64,000 bases of DNA from Ignavibacteriota bacterium (lineage in GTDB: Bacteria > Bacteroidota > Ignavibacteria > UBA10030 > BY39): positions 62,001 to 126,000 of the forward strand of contig QOQV01000005.1 in the NCBI GenBank assembly GCA_003327435.1, written 5' to 3'. Under the pieces are notes generated by a model, which worked only from the letters and a program-made list of their open reading frames with translations, made no database searches and was not told where the DNA came from. Below, in pieces: positions 1-9,917 of this stretch (position 1 is its first letter; the number at the start of each line of letters is the position of its first letter). Position numbers and translations under genes: made by a program.

Positions 1-603
1 ATATGTTGTAATAATTGATCTTTCAACATCAGCCATATATTTTCCATTAATAATTTTAGAACCACTGAATATCCAACAAGTATGTTGCATCGTTTGATTA
101 TTTTTTATATCCCATATACAATCCTCAAGCCGCACAACTGTGTCTAGGCCATTATACTTCCACATTACATATATTTCTAAAGAATCACCCTGAGGAGTCG
201 TTGAATCACCCTGATACTCTACTCCTCCTTTATAATCCAAACCAATTAGTAAAAGTGCCACATGTAAATAATATGGAACTATATTTAACAGGAAAATACT
301 TTCATGTAATTTCCCACCATCTGCACAAGCAGCTAATTCAATCATTCCTCTTTGTAAATTAACAATTCCTGGAATATGAATTTCTTTTGTCTCACTATTA
401 ATATATATATTATCCAATAAATATATATTATCAGAAATTTTAATTAAAGGAGATGAATTCGAATCTTTTTTCGTATGTATATGTTCCAGAAAGTTTAAAG
501 TTTCATACAAATTAAGCTTATTACTAGTAAAATATTCTGATTGGAAAATTAAAATATTACCTCCAATTAATACAAACATATATATTTTCTTTTTAAACCC
601 CAT
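1..603 (-). CDS. YdjY-domain protein, 3' end beyond window
   Basis: An open frame of 201 codons runs from an ATG at 603 to the window edge without a stop, so the C-terminus is missing. The N-terminus is basic then hydrophobic (MGFKKKIYMFVLIGG), a likely signal or anchor. Residues ~80-200 resemble the YdjY-like domain: an RGMIELAACADGGKLHES segment, then HVALLLIGL, a QGDS/PQGDS stretch, and W-F-S-G-S near the end. The function of that domain is unknown to me. The start is uncertain: the same ATGGGG stretch lies upstream of the neighbouring ankyrin gene, where it looks like a ribosome-binding region, so the ATG at 579 is an alternative. The gene lies downstream of the ankyrin gene on the same strand but has its own copy of the duplicated upstream region. 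Confidence 0.75.
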   Translation of the reverse strand, partial: MGFKKKIYMFVLIGGNILIFQSEYFTSNKLNLYETLNFLEHIHTKKDSNSSPLIKISDNIYLLDNIYINSETKEIHIPGIVNLQRGMIELAACADGGKLHESIFLLNIVPYYLHVALLLIGLDYKGGVEYQGDSTTPQGDSLEIYVMWKYNGLDTVVRLEDCIWDIKNNQTMQHTCWIFSGSKIINGKYMADVERSIITTY

Positions 604-692
604 GAGCTTTTTTTAAACATTTGGTTAATTATCTATAATACATATTCCCACAATCCATACCTTTACCAGAATATTTTAGGAAAAATTTTGTA
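589..692 (-). repeat. Duplicated upstream region, copy 1
   Basis: About 104 bp immediately upstream of and overlapping the start of the YdjY-domain gene closely matches 4192-4297 in front of the ankyrin gene. Shared blocks include CTTTTTAAACCCCAT, AGCTTTTTTTAAACATTTGG and a shared ATTTTAG/AAAATTTT end, with scattered substitutions between them. It covers the presumed 5' untranslated region and probably the promoter, although I see no clear -35/-10 pair in it. Confidence 0.8.
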
Positions 693-739
693 TTAATAAT
701 CACATAAAAAATCGCAAAATACTATTTATTTTCTTATTT

Positions 740-3700
740 TTACCTATTCTTAAATAATTCTGATGGATCTAATTTACCATATAAAATCCTGGTCATTTCT
801 ACTGGTTTTACTCCTTTTTTAATTACAAAATCTTCACTAAATTTAACCTCTCTTTTAGTTTCTATTAATATATCTGCACCATACCTAAATAATATTAAAG
901 CAACAGGTAAATTATTATTGAATATACTCCAATGTAATGGTGTCCAACCATTGTCATCTTGTTCATTAATATTTGCACCCGTTGTTAATTTATACCTTAT
1001 AATATTACCATAGTGTGGAATGTACAGACAAATATTAGATAATGTTAATTGTACATTTTTCATAATATTGCTATTTACAGTATCTAATAAACTCTTGATC
1101 ACAAGGGAATCATTATTGTAAGTAGCCAGGTGTAGTGGAGTTAATCCATCACTTGTTTTTATATTTGGCGATTCTCCACTTCGTAACAATGATTGTACAA
1201 CACTACTATTACCTGAATATGCAGCAATATGAATGGGTTTCCATCCAGTAGAATAGTTATTTGCAAATAATAAATATAAGGCTTGAAAACCTGCAATAAT
1301 GTCTGGTGTATTGAAGGAATTTAAACTTCTTATTCTTTCATACCTATCCCACAATTTAATTTTTGCATCAAGTTGTTTTGCTCCAAATCTCAATAATAAT
1401 TCTACTACATCTACTTTTCCAAATAATGATGCAATATGTAACGGTGTTAAGTCATACGTATTCTCTTTTACATCTATATTGGCACCATATTCAATTAATA
1501 TTTTAACAATCTCTGTATCCCCAGTAGCAGCTGCTATATGTAGTGGAGTCAAATTTGCATTTTTAAATAATGGTAAATTGAACAAATTCGATTCATTACA
1601 AGTGTACACATCTAATTTAGCCCCATTGTTTAATAGTAACTTTACATTTTTTCTATCACAATTCAATGTAACAAGATGTATAGGACGAATGCATTTATTG
1701 CTATAATTGCAATCAACATTTTTTGTTTTCAATAATAGTTCTAAAATGTTTTCATCTTTCATATATGCAGCATAATATATATGCCTTCCTGTTACTTTTG
1801 CTCCATTTTTAAGCAATAGGTCAACCATCTGTATATCTTTTTTAATCACAGCAATCTCCAATGGGGTAAAATCGCCAACAGCTTCCAATTCATACTCCGA
1901 ACCAAATAAAAAGAATTTTCCTACAATGTTACCTGTTCTATAATAAAATGTATAAGAACGAGCTGTTTCATCAGGCTTATTCTTGATTATATATTGAATT
2001 AATTCAAGGTCATTGGTTAAAACAGCAAAAATCAAGAGAGGAACTCCATCGTTCAATAACTTGTCAATTAAATTCTTATCTTTTTTTATAAAGTTCAATA
2101 ACTCATTAGTTACAAATATCATAGAATTATATGAATTGATTAATTCCAATGAATCGGTTTGATCTTCTACTCCAATTTTTCTTATGAGTGGATCTAATAA
2201 TAGATCAAACACTGTTTGCCCATTGACATTTTTGTCACTTATGTTAATCCCATAATCTAAAAGTAATTTTATACAAGAAGTTGAAAAATTTAAAACAGCC
2301 AGATGTAAATAATTATCATCATAATCATTTTTAAGTTTAAAATTCACTCCAAGTTTTACTAAGTATTCGACTACCGCTGCTTGATTACCTTTAATTGCTG
2401 AATATAATGGTGATTTCTTAAAGTCACTTATATTTACCTGTAATCCTTTTGAAACTAAATATTTTAATATGTCTATTTCTCCATTATATGCAGCAACATT
2501 GACAAGTGGAACACTGTAATTCCTAAATTTCGCACTTTTTTCGACAATTAATTCTACAATATCTAATTTACCTTCACTAACAGCATAATGTAAAGCTGTC
2601 CAATCATCACTATCTGTTTCGTCAATATCGATACCTTTATCGATAAGTAATCTTACAACATCAATACAACCATTTTTTGCAGCATAATGCAAAGCTGTCC
2701 AACCATAATTATCTTCTTCATTAATATCGGCACCATTTTTTAATAATAATTCAACTATTTTAATATTACAGTTATTAGCCGCTATATGTAATGGAGTTAT
2801 ACCTATTGTATCCTGTACATTTGTTTTCGCCTTTTTCAATAATAATAATTCAACAAATTCTTGATTATCTTTAGCTACAGCTAGGTGTAGTGGTGTATAA
2901 CCTCTATTATTTTCTGTATTTATTTTTGAGCTATGTTTTATTAATAATTTTATGATTTCATTTTGTTGTATTAAGAAATTGTTTGATAATGCTATATGCA
3001 AAGGTGTATCTCCTTCAGAATTTTTCACATCAACATTTGCACCATTTTCTATTAATAGTTTGATGATATCTATATATCCATTCTCAACAGCAATGTGTAA
3101 TGGAGTCATTTTAGAATCTAATAATTCGATATTTGTTCTTACTTTTTTACTCAATAAATTTTTCACTAAATCAAGATTATTGTACTCAACTGCTAAATAT
3201 AATGGGGTAATTCCAATTTTATTTCTACTATCCGTATTTGCATTCTTTTCTATTAAATAATTTACAATATCAAAATGCTTATTATAAATTGCAATAAGAA
3301 GAGGACTATTACCATCCTTATTATAAACATTAATATCTGCTCTTTTTTCAAGTAATTTAATAACAAATTGAATGTCACCTAATTCCGCAGCATAATGTAA
3401 TGGTGTAAAACCATCCCGATTAACTTTATTTACCTTAATGTCATAATTTAATAATAAACTTGATGCATCTACTCTATTATTAACCAATGCTAAATGAAGT
3501 GGTGTATTTCCATCCTCATTTTGAATATTCAAATCTGCTTTATAGTCCAAAAGCAACTTAATCAAATTAGTATCAGCATTTACTACAGCAATATGTAAAG
3601 GCGTATTACCGTATATATTTTGATCATCAATATCCAATTTATATTTAATTCCAATTTTTATTAAATCAATGTCATTTAAAGCTGCACCAAGATGTAATAA

Positions 3701-4192
3701 ATTATTTTTAAATTGATCTTCTTCATCTATTGTATTGGCTATCACTTTCCTATCCATTAAATCAAGTAAATAATAAACTATATCTTTTCTTTTTTGCTCA
3801 CAGGCTAATAAAAAAGCTGTTTTCCCATCTTTTGTTCTTATTTTTGTGTCGACCTTTTTGCTTATAAAATATTCTATTATTTCTCGATATCCCTCTTGTA
3901 CAGCAATATGAAAAGGAGTTAAATTAATATCATCCCTTGAGTCAACAAGTGCACCGTTTTCTACAAGATATTTGACAATCTCAATATTACCTCGAAATGT
4001 CGCAATATGCAATGGAGACATTCCATTTTTATCTTTAATTAACAAATTCATGTTTTTAATATCTAAAGATTTCAACGCATTAAAATTACCATTCCAACAG
4101 TATTCAAATAACAACTTTTCACTTTGATTTTGTGAATTTGAAAAATTAAATAGATTAACTAAGAAGAAAAAATAAAAAAATATTTTTTTCAC
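740..4192 (-). CDS. Exported ankyrin-repeat protein, 1150 aa
   Basis: The protein starts at GTG 4192 with a signal peptide (KKIFFYFFFLVNLFNFSNS) and is otherwise an almost uninterrupted array of ankyrin repeats of about 33 residues. The repeated core is G-x-TPLHxA followed by a helix and LLxxGAxxN. Repeats are clean at ~50-640 and ~850-1130, with a degenerate middle (~650-780). Ankyrin arrays are protein-binding scaffolds, and no catalytic domain is visible. Export to the periplasm or surface is inferred from the signal peptide. No T9SS sorting domain is seen; the C-terminus ends just after the last repeat. A GGGG about 8 nt upstream of the GTG could serve as ribosome-binding site. The gene lies between an anti-sigma-like gene upstream and the YdjY-domain gene downstream. 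Confidence 0.93.
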   Translation of the reverse strand: MKKIFFYFFFLVNLFNFSNSQNQSEKLLFEYCWNGNFNALKSLDIKNMNLLIKDKNGMSPLHIATFRGNIEIVKYLVENGALVDSRDDINLTPFHIAVQEGYREIIEYFISKKVDTKIRTKDGKTAFLLACEQKRKDIVYYLLDLMDRKVIANTIDEEDQFKNNLLHLGAALNDIDLIKIGIKYKLDIDDQNIYGNTPLHIAVVNADTNLIKLLLDYKADLNIQNEDGNTPLHLALVNNRVDASSLLLNYDIKVNKVNRDGFTPLHYAAELGDIQFVIKLLEKRADINVYNKDGNSPLLIAIYNKHFDIVNYLIEKNANTDSRNKIGITPLYLAVEYNNLDLVKNLLSKKVRTNIELLDSKMTPLHIAVENGYIDIIKLLIENGANVDVKNSEGDTPLHIALSNNFLIQQNEIIKLLIKHSSKINTENNRGYTPLHLAVAKDNQEFVELLLLKKAKTNVQDTIGITPLHIAANNCNIKIVELLLKNGADINEEDNYGWTALHYAAKNGCIDVVRLLIDKGIDIDETDSDDWTALHYAVSEGKLDIVELIVEKSAKFRNYSVPLVNVAAYNGEIDILKYLVSKGLQVNISDFKKSPLYSAIKGNQAAVVEYLVKLGVNFKLKNDYDDNYLHLAVLNFSTSCIKLLLDYGINISDKNVNGQTVFDLLLDPLIRKIGVEDQTDSLELINSYNSMIFVTNELLNFIKKDKNLIDKLLNDGVPLLIFAVLTNDLELIQYIIKNKPDETARSYTFYYRTGNIVGKFFLFGSEYELEAVGDFTPLEIAVIKKDIQMVDLLLKNGAKVTGRHIYYAAYMKDENILELLLKTKNVDCNYSNKCIRPIHLVTLNCDRKNVKLLLNNGAKLDVYTCNESNLFNLPLFKNANLTPLHIAAATGDTEIVKILIEYGANIDVKENTYDLTPLHIASLFGKVDVVELLLRFGAKQLDAKIKLWDRYERIRSLNSFNTPDIIAGFQALYLLFANNYSTGWKPIHIAAYSGNSSVVQSLLRSGESPNIKTSDGLTPLHLATYNNDSLVIKSLLDTVNSNIMKNVQLTLSNICLYIPHYGNIIRYKLTTGANINEQDDNGWTPLHWSIFNNNLPVALILFRYGADILIETKREVKFSEDFVIKKGVKPVEMTRILYGKLDPSELFKNR

Positions 4193-4297
4193 TTTTTAAA
4201 CCCCATAAGCTTTTTTTAAACATTTGGTTAACTATCTACAATATATATATTTCCACGATCCACCCATTCACCAGAAAATTTTAGAAAAAATTTTATA
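4192..4297 (-). repeat. Duplicated upstream region, copy 2
   Basis: Second copy of the ~105-bp element at 589-692, sitting directly before the ankyrin gene start. In this copy ATGGGGTTTAAAAAG is followed by TGA, which overlaps the GTG start, so it cannot encode an N-terminal extension as it might in copy 1. The rest of the intergenic stretch to 4375 is AT-rich with no other feature seen. Confidence 0.8.
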
Positions 4298-4375
4298 AAA
4301 ATGTTTTTGTTGTGAAAATTCTTTAAAATTTAATTGTTTTGTGGGATTTTTAGGGAACTGAGAAGTGTTATTTCA

Positions 4376-5860
4376 TTACTTCTTAACGGTCTGATTACCG
4401 CTTAATTCTCTATTCATCTTTTCCAAATACCGTTTATTCATTGTCGGTGTGTAAACAAATGTCTCACCGTTCCAGTATTGAATGCCTCGCCTTAAATTTT
4501 CCAGGTATTGCTGATCTATTGCCCCTTTTAATCTTCCTTCCTTGACTAAACGATTCCTGAAGTTAGCAAATGTATCGCTTACATCTGTTTTATAACATTG
4601 CATTGTTGAATCAAAATAATACAATGCAAAACAATAATCGTTATGCGCAATGGATTCAAATATATCTATATTAAATAACTTATCATTAATAGGTTTCATT
4701 ATCCTTGCTTCATTCCTTTTATGTAATGCATAATTTTTAATATCCGGTCGATCTACTAATAGATAATATTTCTCCATACCAGCAGTTACATTGATTGGAG
4801 TGTAATTTAAAGGTGCTGGACTGTGCCCAATTATAAATTTAGGGTCCAAAACCGCAATAGATGCAAGGTCATAACCATTATTCAAACCGATTGCAAATAT
4901 TTCTTCTATTCCGTCATCATCAATATCTCTATGGTCTATTTGATATATAACACCTGAATGCCAATATTCACTTATTAATTTTCCATCTGAAGCATTTAGC
5001 AAGAATATGCAAGTAGGATATAGATTTTTATGTACTGCAACAACAACAATTTCCTTTTTCCCATTCTTATCAAAATCTCCAACACAGAATCTTGGGATAA
5101 CATAATTATCCTCAAATTTTTCATTTCCAAATTTCATTTCACGATTAAAAGTATATACCCATTTCTCCTTACCTGATGCATCATAACAATAAAGCTTGTT
5201 TTTATATTTCCAGTCAGAATAACTAAATGTGACTATAACTTCTCTGGTCCCGTCACCATCAATATCTTCGGTGTTTAAATATGTTTCTGGTTCCACATAT
5301 TGATACTGATACCTTTTAATTATTTCAAGATAATCGAAACCTGTCCCTATTTTCTTCCTCCATAATTCATTTCCATCTTTGTTATAAACAACGAGGAAAT
5401 CATCCTTTGCTTTTGCAAAATCTGGATTCTTATCACCGCATGCCCTAAAGAAGAATGTTATAATCATAAGCAAACATGCCGCAATGGCAAATCCTCCTAC
5501 ACTCTTTACAGGATGAACTTTCACATAATTAACTATCCGTTGTGGAAGTGGACGTTTAGGTTCTATTACTTCAAAAAATGTAGAGATTGCATCTTCAACT
5601 TTTTTTTGCTTAACAATGCTCCTATCCTGAGGAATCATTTCATTATAAAAGAATTTTAGAGCTTTTCCCTGTACCTGCTCGCTCTGACCTTCTGCGACCT
5701 CCTTTTCAAAATTTTCATAAAACTCCTTAGCTAATTCAAAATAGTCACGGCAGTAAGCACAGGATTTAAGATGCTGCAAATATTCTGATTTTTGCTCTGA
5801 ATTCAGCTCTTCCGGGGCAAAAATTAGCTTATCTAACTCTTTTGTATCTATATGCATCAT
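4376..5860 (-). CDS. Anti-sigma-like zinc finger / FG-GAP membrane protein
   Basis: The 494-aa protein begins with a putative anti-sigma zinc finger (HLKSCAYCRDYF, about residues 30-42, of the HxxxCxxC type). A single membrane span follows at about 120-140 (VGGFAIAACLLMIITFFF). The outer part has Asp-rich FG-GAP/VCBS-like repeats: DIDGDGTREVIV, DFDKNGKKEIVVV and DIDDDGIEEIFAI, which resemble calcium-binding propeller blades. The architecture suggests a cytoplasmic sigma-binding domain with an exported sensory or structural domain. It lies 60 bp downstream of a 343-aa gene on the same strand that could be its regulatory partner; that link is inference. The function has not been seen experimentally and no sorting domain is visible. 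Confidence 0.75.
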   Translation of the reverse strand: MMHIDTKELDKLIFAPEELNSEQKSEYLQHLKSCAYCRDYFELAKEFYENFEKEVAEGQSEQVQGKALKFFYNEMIPQDRSIVKQKKVEDAISTFFEVIEPKRPLPQRIVNYVKVHPVKSVGGFAIAACLLMIITFFFRACGDKNPDFAKAKDDFLVVYNKDGNELWRKKIGTGFDYLEIIKRYQYQYVEPETYLNTEDIDGDGTREVIVTFSYSDWKYKNKLYCYDASGKEKWVYTFNREMKFGNEKFEDNYVIPRFCVGDFDKNGKKEIVVVAVHKNLYPTCIFLLNASDGKLISEYWHSGVIYQIDHRDIDDDGIEEIFAIGLNNGYDLASIAVLDPKFIIGHSPAPLNYTPINVTAGMEKYYLLVDRPDIKNYALHKRNEARIMKPINDKLFNIDIFESIAHNDYCFALYYFDSTMQCYKTDVSDTFANFRNRLVKEGRLKGAIDQQYLENLRRGIQYWNGETFVYTPTMNKRYLEKMNRELSGNQTVKK

Positions 5861-5920
5861 ATTATTTTTCTACTATCTATATATATTATATCAACATCTT
5901 ATACCTTAACCGTAAAATTT

Positions 5921-6952
5921 TCACAATTCTTTCATTAAATGTTTCTTAAACTCTTCGATTGCTATTTTCTTCAAATATTCCATCTTTGACTTATATTTAA
6001 TCTCATATTGATTTTCATCAATTGGTAAATAAGTTTTCAAATATTTATAAAGCGATTCACATTGTTCAAAATTACTGCATAAGTCGTGAAACATATCACC
6101 AAAAGCTTTTATAAATGCCTGAACCTCTTCAAGATTTAATTTTCCCTGATAGTAATATGTAAATATAAGTTTCTGTTTAATAATTAATTCAACATCTGCA
6201 CGTATCCTATCAATGTCATATTGAGTCAATCCATCGCAATCGAATACCGGATAATCAGTTTCCACAACAATTTCATATGATTGAATTTTTTTAAAGATTT
6301 GAACTAAATCAATCAAAGGTACAGAAGTTCTGTAAATTTTATGTTCAACAAAAATGGAATGTAAGATATCCATCAAATAAGGTGTGTTCGTGTTGCGATG
6401 ATTTAGACGATTTAACATTTCTTTTTCGAGTAATTCGATTGGAAACTTCTCGAGATATTCGTCTGAATCACCATTTTTTAGTGAAACAACACAACCCCTA
6501 TAATCTTTTATTAACTTTAATTTAGGTGAGTTTTTTAAATATGCAACCAAATTCCTGTGAATTTTCGCGCCGATTGGATCAGCTATTGCGTATTGTTTTG
6601 CAAGTTCGTTATCTGCTAAACGAATTAAAAATCCCTTGTATATTAAAAATAATTCGCCACCAAGAATATCATCAAGCTTATCCTGAAATTTCGCGACAAA
6701 ATCCTGCAACCTTACGAATTGATTCTTAATGTTGCGTTCATAAATTTTCTCAAGGCACAACCCGACAAGGTCATCCAGTGTATAGTCGAGCTTCAACATT
6801 ATATTCAGTAACGAGCGTTTAAGTGTAGTAAGATAGGATTTGATAATTGCACAATTTATCCCATGAAACTCTAAAAACTCGGAATAAGATATGCTTTCTC
6901 CATTCCGAATCTTGTTCAATATTTTTTTTATATATAAAATATTCGGGCTCAT
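5921..6952 (-). CDS. Hypothetical protein, possibly distant sigma-like
   Basis: I do not recognise this 343-aa, soluble, helix-rich protein with confidence. Residues ~55-90 (TLDDLVGLCLEKIYER followed by RLQDFVAKF) recall region 2 of ECF-type sigma factors, where a DDLVQ-xx-F segment precedes helix 2.2. No convincing region 4 helix-turn-helix is seen. The downstream neighbour carries an anti-sigma-type zinc finger, which supports, but does not prove, a sigma/anti-sigma pair. The start ATG at 6952 has only a weak upstream GGAG. A strong promoter-like element lies about 130 bp upstream (7080-7108). Confidence 0.6.
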   Translation of the reverse strand: MSPNILYIKKILNKIRNGESISYSEFLEFHGINCAIIKSYLTTLKRSLLNIMLKLDYTLDDLVGLCLEKIYERNIKNQFVRLQDFVAKFQDKLDDILGGELFLIYKGFLIRLADNELAKQYAIADPIGAKIHRNLVAYLKNSPKLKLIKDYRGCVVSLKNGDSDEYLEKFPIELLEKEMLNRLNHRNTNTPYLMDILHSIFVEHKIYRTSVPLIDLVQIFKKIQSYEIVVETDYPVFDCDGLTQYDIDRIRADVELIIKQKLIFTYYYQGKLNLEEVQAFIKAFGDMFHDLCSNFEQCESLYKYLKTYLPIDENQYEIKYKSKMEYLKKIAIEEFKKHLMKEL

Positions 6953-7079
6953 TTTCTAAAAACAAAACTCCACCACCAGTCCCGTGAAAACTATTGAACA
7001 CTAAACTCAGGGTCTTTAAAAACAAAACTTCAAGTTATAGAACCACAAGGATCAGATCGGAAGCATAATTACCATATGA

Positions 7080-7108
7080 AATATAAAAAAACCACTTTAT
7101 ATTGTCAA
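7080..7108 (-). promoter_or_regulatory. Predicted sigma-70-like promoter
   Basis: On the minus strand TTGACA (7103-7108) is followed after exactly 17 bp by TATATT (7080-7085). It points toward the 343-aa gene at 6952 and leaves a leader of roughly 120 nt. The same arrangement appears before porU and before the polymerase operon. Confidence 0.6.
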
Positions 7109-7123
7109 GTTTTGGGCGAAGAT

Positions 7124-9910
7124 TTATTTTATTAGCAAAAACTTCCTTGTTTCTGAGAAGGTTTTCCCTACCCTTAATCTGTAGAAATAAACTCCGGAAG
7201 GGAGATTCAGGGCATCAAATCGTTCTCGATAAAAGCCAGGTTTTCTATAATCATTTAAAATTTCCCTTATTTCCTGCCCCAGAATATTGTAAATTTTTAT
7301 ATTTACCCAGCCCTCAAAAGGGATTTCATAACTGATTGTGGTACTGAAGTTAAATGGATTTGGATAGTTTTGATATAATTTTGGATTTTGATGGAAGAAA
7401 GGATTTGGTCCAAGTATCCCGGTAATGGTAGCAGGTTCGGTTGTTTTTATGATTGTTCCCGAAACTCCAGCAGAGATACCATAAGCTGAATTTAAAAAGT
7501 CAATTGCATAAAGATCATTCGAAATCGCAGTATACTGCGAATACCAGTTTTGTCCACCATCATTGGTAAAATAAATTTTCCCGTTCTCACCAGCAACATA
7601 CAAATTATCTTCATCCATTAAATATAAATCATACAACTTAATTTTTATTGGGATATTTATCAGGATCCAATCTACTCCACCGTTTGAGCTTTTAATTACA
7701 ACACCACTATCGCCAGCAGCAAATATGATATTGTCATTTAAAATTTGTACACAATGTAGTTTAGCATTTATGCCTGAAAAGATTTCCTGAAACGATGAGG
7801 CGTTTCCTGAGCTAATGAATATCTTTCCTCTATCTCCAACCAGAATAATTTCTCCATTTAAGAAACAATCAACATCAGTAATATTTATTGTAGAATCAAC
7901 AATCATAATATTCCATGTATTCCCACTATCATTCGATGTTGCAAATAATCCATCATCTCCGATAATAAAAATATTCCCATCAGGATTTATTTTTACAGAA
8001 TTTAATTTTGATGCAAAATTAAATTGTATTTTTTTCCAGCTTTCACCTTCATCTGTTGATTTAAAAATTGAGCCATGCTCTCCAACAGCGATTAAGTTAT
8101 TAAGATTGTAATAAGAAAATTTATAAAATGGTAAATTCACACCAATCGATTTTTGTATCCAGCTATTTCCACCATCAAAAGATTTTAGAAATAAACCATC
8201 TTCACCGACCGCACAAATTCTCAACGAATCCAGGATTTTTACATCAAAAAGCTTTTGCCATAATGAGGTTGGTTTTATGAACCATTTTTGTGTGTAATTT
8301 TCCGGAATTGCGGCTGTAAAATATTTATCCCACCCCACCATACCATCCGTGATATTTTCAATCGTTATAAAGTTACCGTAGGTATTTAGCTTGCTTTGCA
8401 GGATCTCAATGTTGTTACCATTATAATATACTGTTTTCAAAAGATGTTCGTCCTGAACACCTTTACCGACTTCAGTGTAATTTGTGTAAATATCCTGATA
8501 CATAAATTGTAATTTTGCATTAAATATCGCATTTTCAGGATATGGAATTATTTTCAAGAATCGTTTGATATACCTTTCTGAGATGTCATTGGAAAAGCAT
8601 GGTGGTATCGAATCAGGATATGCATATATTGTGATGCTATCAAGATTTTGGAAGTATTTAAACCACATTGTTGCAATTGTTCGCCCATCATAAGTTACAA
8701 AATGATATGGTATATTTGTTTGTGTGATCGGTAATGTAACTATATTGTAAATTCCTGATGGTTCATTTATAAAAGTTTTATAAAGATAATTTCTTCTGAC
8801 TGTGACATAATACTTAAGAGCTTCAATATGTTCATTAAAATCATTAACAGTACCCCACTTATAAAAATCATTAGCAACTTCTGTCTCTATTATATTTGCA
8901 ATACTATCTATTTTATGTTGGTATCTTACTTCTGTAAAAATTGAATCAAGTGTGCGTTTTAAATACAATCTAAATCTTTCACGAAGTTCAGGATTCGACA
9001 TCCAGCGATCTTTAAGTACATTCGATGGACCTGAAAGCGGTGGGAATGTATATGAAAAACCATCATTTAAAAGATCAGCTGGAAATGGAATTGATGGATC
9101 CCCATTTCTGCCAAAAGACAAATCATAATCCCACGGAATTATTATCCATTGTTGAGTGCTTCTTGTGGTGTCGCGATATAAATTATAATTTTTATTGTAA
9201 CTATCGCCCATCATTGTTATAGTATTTACCGTAAACCAATTCAACACACTTAATGTATCAAAAAGCTGAGTTACAACCTCTTCAAATTTTTCATCAGGTG
9301 TATTATTTAGAATTGAAATTAATTCCTTTAAATCAGAATAACCTGAGCCAATGCCAAGGTCATAATAAAGTGCAAGTAAGCTATCAGGTTGTGGTGTGAG
9401 GTCAGCCATTGTGTAAGTATCACTGGCTTCATAAAGCGGAGCGGGAGTAAAACCTCGATTAATTAGAAAGTACTTATCAACTTTATCTAAAACTACAAAA
9501 AGGCCCTTTGGATTATTATTTATAGTAAGTTTAGCGTGATAACAAAAGGGTGCGAGTGCATTTAAATCAGCGAACAAATCCCAGGCAAGCTTCTCCCTCA
9601 TCATCGATTTATCCGTATACATTGCGTTAAAATTCAAATCTCTAATTCCGTTATAAAGTTGTGTTGTGGACATTCTGATTCGGTACGATTTTTTAGGAAA
9701 ATAACGGGTGGAGTGCCCTTTGAAACGAATCTTAGAAGTTGGATAAATAGTATCGTTAGCATTAAAAATTGCATTCAAATAAACATCGCTCCAGATACTT
9801 CGTGTATAAAGCGACTCATAATCAGCTGAAGTCATCGTGACTTTGTAATCTGGTAATTGAGAAAAGAGTGGATAATGGAGCAAAAAAAATAATAGAAATT
9901 TCTTTTTCAT
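7124..9910 (-). CDS. CotH-kinase / YCF48 propeller protein, T9SS cargo
   Basis: The 928-aa protein has a signal peptide (MKKKFLLFFLLHYPLFSQ). A CotH-type atypical kinase domain spans about residues 25-370, with SKIRFKGHSTRYFPKKSYRIR-like strands, the KxMMREKLAWDLF segment and the catalytic-loop-like IIPWDYDLSFG. Residues ~560-850 form YCF48/BNR-like propeller repeats (S-xDGGxSW variants: SFDGGNSW, STDEGESW, SSNGGVDW, TNDGGQNW). The C-terminal ~75 residues are a type A T9SS sorting domain (YQNYPNPFNFSTTI, LPSGVYFYRL). CotH proteins phosphorylate secreted proteins in spore coats; a similar role on this cell surface is inference. It is separated by 7 bp from the amidohydrolase gene upstream. Confidence 0.9.
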   Translation of the reverse strand: MKKKFLLFFLLHYPLFSQLPDYKVTMTSADYESLYTRSIWSDVYLNAIFNANDTIYPTSKIRFKGHSTRYFPKKSYRIRMSTTQLYNGIRDLNFNAMYTDKSMMREKLAWDLFADLNALAPFCYHAKLTINNNPKGLFVVLDKVDKYFLINRGFTPAPLYEASDTYTMADLTPQPDSLLALYYDLGIGSGYSDLKELISILNNTPDEKFEEVVTQLFDTLSVLNWFTVNTITMMGDSYNKNYNLYRDTTRSTQQWIIIPWDYDLSFGRNGDPSIPFPADLLNDGFSYTFPPLSGPSNVLKDRWMSNPELRERFRLYLKRTLDSIFTEVRYQHKIDSIANIIETEVANDFYKWGTVNDFNEHIEALKYYVTVRRNYLYKTFINEPSGIYNIVTLPITQTNIPYHFVTYDGRTIATMWFKYFQNLDSITIYAYPDSIPPCFSNDISERYIKRFLKIIPYPENAIFNAKLQFMYQDIYTNYTEVGKGVQDEHLLKTVYYNGNNIEILQSKLNTYGNFITIENITDGMVGWDKYFTAAIPENYTQKWFIKPTSLWQKLFDVKILDSLRICAVGEDGLFLKSFDGGNSWIQKSIGVNLPFYKFSYYNLNNLIAVGEHGSIFKSTDEGESWKKIQFNFASKLNSVKINPDGNIFIIGDDGLFATSNDSGNTWNIMIVDSTINITDVDCFLNGEIILVGDRGKIFISSGNASSFQEIFSGINAKLHCVQILNDNIIFAAGDSGVVIKSSNGGVDWILINIPIKIKLYDLYLMDEDNLYVAGENGKIYFTNDGGQNWYSQYTAISNDLYAIDFLNSAYGISAGVSGTIIKTTEPATITGILGPNPFFHQNPKLYQNYPNPFNFSTTISYEIPFEGWVNIKIYNILGQEIREILNDYRKPGFYRERFDALNLPSGVYFYRLRVGKTFSETRKFLLIK

Positions 9911-9917
9911 TTAGAAA

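Noticed and set aside
7054-7063. Ten-base match to the start of a common sequencing adapter (AGATCGGAAG)
   Set aside because: The match ends after ten bases, the flanks are ordinary genomic sequence and a match of this length can arise by chance; no evidence of a chimeric join.
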